Shown here in pieces: positions 1 to 5,642 of a stretch of DNA of 5,659 bases. Each line of letters begins with the position of its first letter. Position 1 is the stretch's first letter. The position numbers and the translations under genes are program-made. Under the pieces are notes generated by a model, which saw nothing but the letters and a program-made list of their open reading frames with translations, made no database searches and was not told the origin of the DNA. Source of the DNA: Bacillota bacterium (GTDB lineage: Bacteria > Bacillota > Clostridia > Christensenellales > Aristaeellaceae); contig JAEVZE010000127.1 of the NCBI GenBank assembly GCA_023392395.1, forward strand, positions 1 through 5,659. The letters are read 5' to 3'.

Positions 1-565
1 CTATGATGGCGTGATCCAGAACCCAGATGCCCACCTTGGACAGCGCGCGCAGAGCAAGCCTCGTGGCCGACACGTCGCCCTGGGAAGGCGCGCTCGTTCC
101 GCCCGGATGGTTGTGGGCCAGGATCACCGCATAGGCCTTGGCCTTCAGCGCCTCGTCCAGTATGTTTCGCAGGTAGAAGGCGGTCTCATCCAGCGTGCCG
201 CGGGTGATGAGCGCCGCGCGGATCAGCCGCCCGTCCGAAGACAGGCACAAAAGATAAAAATGCTCGTACTCCCGCCCAACGTACAGCGCCGCAAGGTAGC
301 CTTCGGCGCGCCGGAACGTGGACAGATCCGGCCGGAGGCCAAAACCGTCCAGCGCGTCGTAGCGCGCCATCGACGGCAGAAGCCGGAGCAGCTGCGCCAG
401 CGGCGCGCGCACGCCCTCCACCCGCGTCAGGTCCTCTGCTGGGGCGGACAGGATCGTAGGCAGCGATCCGAAGCGCGACAACAGCGCCACCGCCACCGCG
501 CGGGCGTCCGCGCCGGGATCAGCCAGCGCGATCAGCCTTTCCAGCGCCTGGGCCGCCTCTAGCAT
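1..565 (-). CDS. radC: RadC-like JAMM/MPN+ domain protein, cut by the left window edge
   Basis: Read leftward from ATG at 565, 188 codons are present before the window edge and the C-terminus is missing. The JAMM metal site is complete: Glu101 in YEHFYLLCL, then H151-x-H153, S161 and D164 in HNHPGGTSAPSQGD, followed by the typical RadC ending VLDHAII. Residues 30-60 resemble the RadC helix-hairpin-helix region, but the usual GxG hairpin reads G51-V-R53. The N-terminus is about 20 or more residues shorter than usual for RadC, and the upstream frame has a stop before any other ATG, GTG or TTG. The start overlaps the preceding stop codon (ATGCTAG) and has no Shine-Dalgarno at normal spacing, which points to translational coupling. 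RadC proteins were once linked to DNA repair, but that role is doubtful and the biochemical function is not settled. Family assignment is firm; function is not. Confidence 0.9.
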   Translation of the reverse strand, partial: MLEAAQALERLIALADPGADARAVAVALLSRFGSLPTILSAPAEDLTRVEGVRAPLAQLLRLLPSMARYDALDGFGLRPDLSTFRRAEGYLAALYVGREYEHFYLLCLSSDGRLIRAALITRGTLDETAFYLRNILDEALKAKAYAVILAHNHPGGTSAPSQGDVSATRLALRALSKVGIWVLDHAII

Positions 566-819
566 GCCAGCAGGTACGCGCGGATCAACTCCGCCAGAAT
601 CGCCGCGTCCTCGATCCGGTCAGACAGGTACCAGCCGTCCATCGGCTGATCGTAGGCCAGATACGCCGCCGCCAGCACGTCGACGCCGCCTTTGATGTAT
701 TCAAATTCCATCGTGAACGCGGGTTCAGGCTCGTAGGCGTCCAGCACCGCTTCGCCTTCGTCGCCCTCCGCCTCCGCGCGGAGCTTTTGCAGTTCCTCCT
801 CGGTGAGCTGAATCTTCAT
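559..819 (-). CDS. Small acidic protein of unknown function, upstream of radC-like gene
   Basis: This 86-residue protein is not one I recognise. The ATG at 819 is preceded by a purine-rich AGAGGGGGA ribosome binding site at suitable distance. The protein is strongly acidic: about 20 Asp/Glu against 6 Lys/Arg. It begins with a short charged helix-like stretch (residues 5-22, LTEEELQKLRAEAEGDEG) and ends with a hydrophobic, alanine- and leucine-rich segment (about 70-86). That last segment contains charged residues and is not a convincing membrane helix. There is no signal peptide and no Cys/His metal motif. The stop codon overlaps the start of the radC-like gene, so the two products are probably made together. 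It lies 94 bases downstream of the thioesterase stop in the same direction. It is likely real because of the ribosome binding site and the tight overlap, but its role is unknown. Confidence 0.75.
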   Translation of the reverse strand: MKIQLTEEELQKLRAEAEGDEGEAVLDAYEPEPAFTMEFEYIKGGVDVLAAAYLAYDQPMDGWYLSDRIEDAAILAELIRAYLLAC

Positions 820-913
820 CCGGTTCCCCCTCTTCCCATCGTACCGCGCCGGGCATCCGCCGGATCGCGTGATTGCTTGGCGCGGCGCGCCGCCCCGCGC
901 TCAAGGCAACTGG

Positions 914-1645
914 TCATCTCCTCACATACTGCCCGCCCATCAGAAAGTGCGCCTTCCCGTCCCACCCACCGCTGAAGGTGAACGACGCGTCCTGCGTGGT
1001 TAAGACGGTTTCCAGCGTCTCGTCCGGCCGCGTCTCTGAGGCAAAGTGCACCGTGAGCCGCTCCAGCCTGTACTGCTCGTGCCATTCATAGGGAAAGCGG
1101 TCGCACAGCCAATCCACATAGCGCGCGTTGTTGACGTGGAGATTGATGTCCAGGTCGCAGTAGGAGACCGGCTGCTCCGTCCGGTATTCCGCGCCTTCCA
1201 GCCTGACCACGCCGCCGGGGTTTTCAACCGGCGGCGGCAGCGGGGGTACGTCAAAGGACGGCAGACCAAACTTCTCGCCGGAGACCATCTCCCGCGCCGA
1301 AATGTCCATCAGGACCCACAGGGACGACGCGCGTGCCAGCGGCTTTCCATTTTGATCTTCAAACAGGTAGTAGCGCGGATAGATCGCGTGGCGGGCCTTG
1401 CCCGTCCAGGTGCGGGCGCGGATGGTTTCGCCAATCACCGGCGCGCGGTCGATTACCAGCAGCGCCCGGGTGATCACCCATGCAAGCCCCTTTTCCCGAA
1501 GCGCAAAGTATCCCGCGTTCAACAACGCGCTATGGGCTTCGCCCAGTTCCTGCATGGCGGTGAAGATCGCACCCGGCCTCCAGGCGGCGCAAAAATCCGC
1601 GTCGGGTGCGCGCAGCGCAAACGAGGTTTCATAGACCGGTTCCAT
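914..1645 (-). CDS. Acyl-ACP thioesterase (FatA/FatB family, double hotdog)
   Basis: This 243-residue cytoplasmic enzyme is predicted to hydrolyse acyl-ACP and release free fatty acid from fatty acid synthesis. Two hotdog repeats fit its length, roughly residues 1-135 and 150-243, typical of bacterial family members. The second repeat carries the family signature DLDINLHVNNARYVDWL. Asp166, Asn168 and His170 match the catalytic Asp/Asn/His of plant FatB, and Glu204 lies 34 residues after the His, as the FatB glutamate does. The position after it, Cys in plant FatB, is Thr205 here. The start is set at 1645 because GGAGGGG sits 5 bases before it. The frame is open to 1720, but that extension would run through the promoter -10 box. 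Chain-length preference cannot be read from the sequence. The gene is the first of a possible leftward operon. Confidence 0.93.
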   Translation of the reverse strand: MEPVYETSFALRAPDADFCAAWRPGAIFTAMQELGEAHSALLNAGYFALREKGLAWVITRALLVIDRAPVIGETIRARTWTGKARHAIYPRYYLFEDQNGKPLARASSLWVLMDISAREMVSGEKFGLPSFDVPPLPPPVENPGGVVRLEGAEYRTEQPVSYCDLDINLHVNNARYVDWLCDRFPYEWHEQYRLERLTVHFASETRPDETLETVLTTQDASFTFSGGWDGKAHFLMGGQYVRR

Positions 1646-1650
1646 TGTAT

Positions 1651-1657
1651 CCCCTCC
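1651..1657 (-). promoter_or_regulatory. Ribosome binding site of the thioesterase gene
   Basis: GGAGGGG on the minus strand lies 5 bases before ATG at 1645. It decides the start in favour of the 243-residue form over the 268-residue open frame that begins at 1720. Confidence 0.85.
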
Positions 1658-1664
1658 GCCCCAC

Positions 1665-1692
1665 ATTATACCATAAAGTATGGCATTGAAAA
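1665..1692 (-). promoter_or_regulatory. Extended -10 promoter of the thioesterase gene
   Basis: The minus strand reads TGGTATAAT, a perfect TATAAT at 1670-1665 with the TGn extension directly before it. A weak -35 (TTTTCA, 1692-1687) lies 16 bases upstream. Transcription should start near 1658, leaving a leader of only about 13 bases that is almost wholly occupied by the ribosome binding site. ATAC and GTAT arms flank the centre of this region (ATACcataaaGTAT on the plus strand) and could bind a regulator, but the arms are short. Confidence 0.75.
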
Positions 1693-1717
1693 CCCTTCCG
1701 CTTACAAGAAAAAGGCG

Positions 1718-1732
1718 CAAAGCGGCGCTTTG
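1718..1732. repeat. Inverted repeat in the divergent intergenic region
   Basis: CAAAGC and GCTTTG form perfect 6-base arms around GGC. The repeat lies between the two divergent promoters, about 25 bases upstream of the thioesterase -35 and 45 bases before the proA -35. It could be an operator or a chance dyad. There is no T-tract beside it, so it is not a terminator. Confidence 0.4.
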
Positions 1733-1751
1733 AGTGGTGAAGTAACGCCCG

Positions 1752-1775
1752 CTTTACCCGGACACCCTTACCCGG
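1752..1775 (+). repeat. Tandem direct repeat just upstream of the proA -35 box
   Basis: CTTTACCCGG (1752-1761) and CCTTACCCGG (1766-1775) match at 9 of 10 bases, 14 bases apart. The second copy ends 2 bases before the TTGACA of the proA promoter. That placement would suit a regulator binding beside RNA polymerase. No known operator is recognised. Confidence 0.4.
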
Positions 1776-1777
1776 CG

Positions 1778-1806
1778 TTGACAGCGCGCGCCTTTTTCCT
1801 TATAAT
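1778..1806 (+). promoter_or_regulatory. Consensus sigma-70/sigma-A promoter of proA
   Basis: TTGACA at 1778-1783 and TATAAT at 1801-1806 are both perfect matches, with the optimal 17-base spacer. Transcription should start near 1813, giving a leader of about 30 bases. That is too short for a riboswitch, T-box or attenuator, so any control would act on initiation. Confidence 0.93.
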
Positions 1807-1827
1807 GCGAGCACGGATACCCCTTTC

Positions 1828-1835
1828 AAAGGAGG
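1828..1835 (+). promoter_or_regulatory. Ribosome binding site of proA
   Basis: AAAGGAGG ends 7 bases before the ATG at 1843. It is a near-perfect anti-16S match and fixes the proA start. Confidence 0.92.
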
Positions 1836-1842
1836 CCACATC

Positions 1843-3087
1843 ATGAGTGCATTGAGAGCGCAGGCAGCGTCCGCCAGAGAAGCGGCGCTGATCCTGCAGG
1901 CGGCTAACGCATCACAAAAGAACGAGGCATTGACGCGCGCCGCGGCGCTTTTGCGGGATAGAACGGAAGAAATCCTGACGGCCAACCGATTGGACCTGTC
2001 AAACGCCCGCGAAAAGGGCATGAGTCAGGCCTTCATAGAGCGGCTGACATTGACCCAAAAGAGGGTTGAAGGCATGGCAGCGGGCCTTCTCGAAGTCGCA
2101 GCCCTGCCCGACCCGGTGGGCGAGACGCTGGAAAAGTGGCGGCGGCCCAATGGACTTGCGATTGAAAAGCGGCGCGTTCCCATCGGCGTGATCGCCATCA
2201 TTTACGAATCTCGGCCCAACGTGACGGTGGACGCGGCGGCGCTGTGCCTGAAATCAGGCAACGCAGTCATCCTTAGGGGCGGGTCGGACGCCATCGAGTC
2301 CAACCGCGCGCTGTGCGCGATTCTGGAAGAAGCAGCCAAAGCGGCGGGCCTCCCGGACGGCAGCGTTTCGCTGGTCACGGACACCTCCCGCGAGGCGGCG
2401 TCGGAACTGATGCAGCTGAACGGCCTGATCGACGTGCTCATCCCCCGCGGCGGCAAGGGGCTGATCCGCTCGGTGGTATCTAGCGCCACCGTGCCGGTGA
2501 TCCAGACCGGAGAGGGCGTGTGCCACGTATACGTGGACAAGGACGCGGATACCGAAATGGGCGTCAAGATCGCGGTCAGCGCCAAGGTCAGCCGCCCGTC
2601 GGTGTGCAATTCGGCGGAGACGCTGCTCGTGGACGGAGCGATCGCGCGCGAATTCCTGCCCGGTTGCCTGGAAGCGCTGAAAGCGGAGGGCGTGGAGATC
2701 CGCGGCTGCGAGAAGACCCGCGCGATTTGCCCGTGGGTGAACGAAGCCACGGACGAGGACTGGGACACCGAGTACAACGACCTGATCTACTCCGTTAAGA
2801 TAGTGGACGGCGTGGACGAGGCCGTCGCCCACATCAACCGCCACGGCACCCGCCACTCGGAGGCGATCATCACCGAAAGCCCAGAGGCGGCGCGCAGGTT
2901 CTTCAGCTTTGTGGACGCGGCCTGCGTCTACTGGAACGCCTCCACCCGCTTCACCGACGGCGGCGAGTTCGGCTTCGGCGCGGAAATCGGCATCAGCAAC
3001 CAGAAGCTGCACGCCCGGGGGCCGATGGGCCTCAAGGAGCTGACCACCATCAAATACGAAATCACCGGGAGCGGCCAGATTCGATGA
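1843..3087 (+). CDS. proA: Gamma-glutamyl phosphate reductase (glutamate-5-semialdehyde dehydrogenase)
   Basis: ProA reduces gamma-glutamyl phosphate with NADPH to glutamate-5-semialdehyde, the second step of proline synthesis from glutamate, in the cytoplasm. The 414 residues match the usual length. Family landmarks are YESRPNVTVDAA (121-132), the glycine-rich IPRGGKGLIR (200-209), the catalytic Cys255 in RPSVCNSAETLL, and the C-terminal block running from EFGFGAEIGIS (375-385) through HARGPMGLKELTT. Two positions depart from the forms I know best: GEGVCHVY, where many ProA have G-x-G-N-C-H-V-Y, and SAKVSRPSVCN, where NAK is usual. Both look like lineage variation rather than damage. The partner kinase gene proB, often directly upstream, is absent here; instead proA has its own consensus promoter. 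The stop codon overlaps the next gene by 4 bases, so proA is the first gene of a two-gene operon. Confidence 0.97.
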   Translation: MSALRAQAASAREAALILQAANASQKNEALTRAAALLRDRTEEILTANRLDLSNAREKGMSQAFIERLTLTQKRVEGMAAGLLEVAALPDPVGETLEKWRRPNGLAIEKRRVPIGVIAIIYESRPNVTVDAAALCLKSGNAVILRGGSDAIESNRALCAILEEAAKAAGLPDGSVSLVTDTSREAASELMQLNGLIDVLIPRGGKGLIRSVVSSATVPVIQTGEGVCHVYVDKDADTEMGVKIAVSAKVSRPSVCNSAETLLVDGAIAREFLPGCLEALKAEGVEIRGCEKTRAICPWVNEATDEDWDTEYNDLIYSVKIVDGVDEAVAHINRHGTRHSEAIITESPEAARRFFSFVDAACVYWNASTRFTDGGEFGFGAEIGISNQKLHARGPMGLKELTTIKYEITGSGQIR

Positions 3088-3950
3088 TTTGCATGCTTTG
3101 CCCCAGAAGATGCTCCGTCGACCGGGAACACAGCTTGGGCCGTTGCGGCATGGGCGTGAACCCGGTCGTCGCGCGCATCGCATCCCATTATGACGAGGAG
3201 CCCTGCATCAGCGGCACGCGCGGCTCCGGCGCGGTGTTCTTCAGCGGCTGTCCGCTGGGCTGCGCGTTTTGCCAGAACGCCGAAATCAGCCACGGCCGGT
3301 TCGGCCGGGAGATCAGTGTACCCGCGCTCCGGGGCGCGTTTGACAGGCTGATCGAAGCGGGCTGCCACAACATCAACTTGGTCAACCCCACCCACTTCAC
3401 CCACGCCATTTTGCAGGCGCTGGAGGAGCCGCTTCCCGTACCCGTCGTCTGGAACAGCAGCGGATACGAGCTGGCGGACACGCTTCGGTCGCTGGAAGGC
3501 GTGGTCCGGGTGTTCCTGCCCGACCTCAAATACGTGGGCTCGACACCCTCCGGCCGGTACTCCGAGGCGCCGGACTATTTTGAATACGCGTCAAAGGCGC
3601 TGCTGGAGATGTACCGCCAGGTGGGCGCGCCGCATCTGGACGAGGACGGGCTAATCCAAAGCGGCCTCGTCGTCCGCCACCTGATCCTGCCCGAAAACGC
3701 CCAGGATTCCATCCGGGTGCTGGACTGGATCGCCGCCAACCTTCCGGGCGCTTACGTGAGCCTGATGGCGCAGTACACGCCTTCTGGCCGCGCCTCAGAC
3801 TACCCGGAGATCGACCGCCGCCTGACGAAACGCGAGTACGGCCGCGTGGTGGACCACCTGTTCAAGCTGGGCCTCGACGAGGGGTACGTACAGGAACTGT
3901 CCTCCGCCGATGAACGCTACGTGCCCGCCTTCGACCTGACCGGGCTGTAG
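3084..3950 (+). CDS. PflX-type radical SAM protein (COG1313), substrate unknown
   Basis: This 288-residue protein carries the radical SAM iron-sulfur motif C56-x3-C60-x2-C63 inside FFSGCPLGCAFCQN. The preceding EEPCISGTRGSG and the following NAEIS are typical of the PflX family, often annotated as a putative pyruvate formate-lyase activating enzyme. A second cysteine set, C3-x2-C6-x3-C10-x10-C21 (CMLCPRRC then GRCG), sits at the N-terminus and could bind a further cluster or zinc. The stretch INLVNPTHF (97-105) matches the family motif that follows the first radical SAM strand. Activation of pyruvate formate-lyase is not demonstrated for this group, and no glycyl radical enzyme is encoded here. 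ATG at 3084 overlaps the proA stop (ATGA) and has only a weak GGGAG 12 bases upstream, so translation is probably coupled to proA. A start at the second Met would lose C3. Family firm, reaction unknown. Confidence 0.92.
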   Translation: MICMLCPRRCSVDREHSLGRCGMGVNPVVARIASHYDEEPCISGTRGSGAVFFSGCPLGCAFCQNAEISHGRFGREISVPALRGAFDRLIEAGCHNINLVNPTHFTHAILQALEEPLPVPVVWNSSGYELADTLRSLEGVVRVFLPDLKYVGSTPSGRYSEAPDYFEYASKALLEMYRQVGAPHLDEDGLIQSGLVVRHLILPENAQDSIRVLDWIAANLPGAYVSLMAQYTPSGRASDYPEIDRRLTKREYGRVVDHLFKLGLDEGYVQELSSADERYVPAFDLTGL

Positions 3951-3970
3951 GACGGGATGTCCCGGTCTGG
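3935..3970 (+). terminator. Hairpin at the end of the proA operon, doubtful terminator
   Basis: GACCGGG (3938-3944) and CCCGGTC (3961-3967) form a perfect 7-base stem around a 16-base loop that contains the stop codon. Beyond one mismatch, two further G-C pairs extend it. A local alternative, GACGGGA with TCCCgGTC (3951-3967), uses the same right arm with a bulge. No T-tract follows, so it is not a standard intrinsic terminator. It may protect the 3' end of the message or act with Rho. Confidence 0.3.
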
Positions 3971-4034
3971 AATCGCGCCTGCATCCGAAATGCGCCATCC
4001 TCTGTTGCCAGAAACGAATAAGTTCTCTTTGGGT

Positions 4035-4063
4035 TTGACGGCCGTCTGATGTGGTATCTTAAT
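4035..4063 (+). promoter_or_regulatory. Candidate araA promoter with a palindrome over the -35
   Basis: TTGACG (4035-4040) lies 17 bases before CTTAAT (4058-4063). An alternative is the extended -10 TGGTATCTT (4052-4060), which lacks a -35 at the right distance. The two readings overlap and the sequence does not settle the choice. A perfect 10-base palindrome, GACGGCCGTC (4037-4046), overlaps the -35 and is well placed for a repressor. It does not match the AraR operator of Bacillus subtilis as I know it. Confidence 0.4.
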
Positions 4064-4123
4064 ACAGCAGCAAGACGTATTTTTCTGGCGCTCAAGGCAA
4101 ACAAAACTACCCGATCAAATAAC

Positions 4124-4129
4124 GGAGGG
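4124..4129 (+). promoter_or_regulatory. Ribosome binding site of araA
   Basis: GGAGGG ends 6 bases before ATG at 4136. The in-frame ATG at 4130 directly abuts this site and is too close to be used, and starts further upstream would place the promoter and ribosome binding site inside the gene. Confidence 0.88.
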
Positions 4130-4135
4130 ATGTTC

Positions 4136-5626
4136 ATGCTTAAGCCCGCAGGTCTTTCCAAGTACCAGTTCTGGTTTGTCGCAGGCTCCCAGCACCTGTA
4201 TGGCGAAGAGACGCTGATTCAGGTGCGCGAGCACGCGGAAATCATCGCCGATTCCTTGAACCATGCGCCTGAGATTCCCGCCCAGGTCGTCTACAAGCCC
4301 ATCGTCACCACGCCGGACGACATCCTTCAGACCATGATGGCCGCCAACGCCGACCCCGCCTGCGCGGGCGTGATCACCTGGATGCACACCTTCTCCCCGT
4401 CCAAGATGTGGATTGGCGGGCTGAACGCGCTGCAAAAGCCCTGGCTCCATCTGCACACCCAGTTCGGCCGCAACATCCCCGACGAGGGGATCGACATGGA
4501 CTTCATGAACCTCAACCAGAGCGCCCACGGCGACCGCGAGCACGGCTTCATCGGCGCGCGCATGCGCCTTCCCCGCAAGGTGGTCGTCGGCTACTGGGAG
4601 GACGAGCCCGTCCGCAGGAAGATCGGCAGCTGGATGCGCTCGGCGGCGGGCGCGGCGGTAAGCCGCAACCTCAAAGTGATGCGCTTTGGCGACAACATGC
4701 GCCAGGTGGCCGTCACTGAGGGCGACAAGGTGGAGGCGCAGATCAAGCTGGGCTGGCAGGTCAACACCTGGCCGGTGGGCGACCTGGTCAAGGTGATGAA
4801 CGAGGTCACCGAGGCCGAGGTCGATCAATTGATGGCCGAGTATGGGAAGAAGTATGAAATGGCCACCAAGGAGATCGAGACCGTCCGCTACCAAGCCCGC
4901 GAGGAAATCGCCATCAAGAAGATGCTGGACCGCGAGGGCTGCGGCGCCTACACCAACACGTTTGAGGACTTACACGGCATGCGGCAGCTGCCGGGCCTCG
5001 CCTCTCAGGACCTGATGGGCCAGGGCTACGGCTACGGCGGCGAGGGCGACTGGAAGGTCAGCGCCATGACCCACCTGATGAAGCGCATGGCCGAGGGCCT
5101 GGGCGGCGGCACTGCCTTCATGGAGGACTACACCTACGACCTGGCCCCCGGCAATGAGCTATCGCTGGGCGCGCACATGCTGGAGGTCTGCCCGTCGCTG
5201 GCGGCCGGAAAGCCGTCCATTCACGTGGACAAGCTTGGCATCGGAGACCGCGAGCCCCCGGCGCGCCTCGTATTTGAGGGCAAGGCCGGCCCCGCGATCG
5301 TGGCTTCGCTGGTGGATATGGGCGGCAGGTTCCGCCTGATCGTGCAGGATGTGGAGGCCGTCAAGCCCATCTACAAAATGCCCAACCTGCCGGTGGCCCG
5401 CGTGATGTGGAAGGGCTTCCCCTCCTTCGCCGAGGGCGCAGAGTGCTGGATTCTGGCGGGCGGCGCGCACCACACCGTGTTCAGCTACGATGTCACCGCC
5501 GAAATGATGCGCGACTGGGCCGAGATCATGGGCATCGAGTTTGTGCACATCGGCAAGGAGACGAACGTCGAAGCGTTCAAGCAACAGCTGTTCCTGAGCG
5601 ACCTGGCGTGGAAAATGCACGGGTAG
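4136..5626 (+). CDS. araA: L-arabinose isomerase
   Basis: AraA interconverts L-arabinose and L-ribulose in the cytoplasm, the first step of arabinose catabolism before the kinase (AraB) and epimerase (AraD) lead to xylulose 5-phosphate. The 496 residues match the family length of about 500. The N-terminus FWFVAGSQHLYGEETL and the central FEDLHGMRQLPGLASQDLMGQGYGYGGEGDWK are diagnostic in overall pattern. The metal and catalytic residues are all present: Glu303 (GGEGDW), Glu330 (FMEDY), His347 (LGAHMLEVCP) and His446 (GGAHHTVFS), matching E. coli Glu306, Glu333, His350 and His450. It is separated from the upstream operon by 185 bases with its own candidate promoter. No araB, araD or araR is in the window; they may lie downstream. 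Nothing suggests damage or recent transfer. Confidence 0.98.
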   Translation: MLKPAGLSKYQFWFVAGSQHLYGEETLIQVREHAEIIADSLNHAPEIPAQVVYKPIVTTPDDILQTMMAANADPACAGVITWMHTFSPSKMWIGGLNALQKPWLHLHTQFGRNIPDEGIDMDFMNLNQSAHGDREHGFIGARMRLPRKVVVGYWEDEPVRRKIGSWMRSAAGAAVSRNLKVMRFGDNMRQVAVTEGDKVEAQIKLGWQVNTWPVGDLVKVMNEVTEAEVDQLMAEYGKKYEMATKEIETVRYQAREEIAIKKMLDREGCGAYTNTFEDLHGMRQLPGLASQDLMGQGYGYGGEGDWKVSAMTHLMKRMAEGLGGGTAFMEDYTYDLAPGNELSLGAHMLEVCPSLAAGKPSIHVDKLGIGDREPPARLVFEGKAGPAIVASLVDMGGRFRLIVQDVEAVKPIYKMPNLPVARVMWKGFPSFAEGAECWILAGGAHHTVFSYDVTAEMMRDWAEIMGIEFVHIGKETNVEAFKQQLFLSDLAWKMHG

Positions 5627-5629
5627 AAA

Positions 5630-5642
5630 TAAGCAGCGCTTA
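5630..5642 (+). repeat. Short inverted repeat after araA
   Basis: TAAGC and GCTTA flank AGC, four bases after the araA stop. The stem is only 5 pairs and the sequence after it (CGCGCG) has no T-tract, so it is not a convincing terminator and transcription may continue into a gene beyond the window. Confidence 0.25.

Noticed and set aside
11..562. A 183-codon plus-strand open frame at the left end
   Set aside because: The opposite strand encodes a clear RadC-like protein. The plus frame is Arg/Gln-rich antisense sequence.
882..893. A 12-base palindrome (GCGGCGCGCCGC) between the thioesterase and the small acidic gene
   Set aside because: Made only of G and C in a GC-rich spacer, without a T-tract in the direction of transcription; chance is sufficient explanation. 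A nearby ATCCGcCGGAT dyad (855-865) is dismissed for the same reason.
1646..1720. An N-terminal extension of the thioesterase from ATG at 1720, with a hydrophobic look (MRLFLVSGRVFNAILYGIMW)
   Set aside because: It overlaps the extended -10 promoter, has no ribosome binding site, and the family starts at about the MEPVYE position, where GGAGGGG sits at the right distance.
1046..1846. A long plus-strand open frame of 266 codons across the thioesterase
   Set aside because: It is the shadow of the thioesterase on the opposite strand. It lacks a ribosome binding site, runs through both promoters and has the Arg/Gln/His-rich composition of a GC-rich antisense frame.
2254..3183. A 309-codon minus-strand open frame opposite proA
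   Set aside because: Antisense shadow of proA and the start of the radical SAM gene, with no recognisable domain.
4061..4085. AATAC and GTATT arms followed by a T-run, as a possible terminator before araA
   Set aside because: The stem is 5 mostly A-T pairs with an 11-base loop, too weak for an intrinsic terminator, and it lies within the araA leader.
4115..4894. A 259-codon minus-strand open frame opposite araA
   Set aside because: Antisense shadow of araA, rich in His, Leu and Val by codon complement, with no ribosome binding site or domain.
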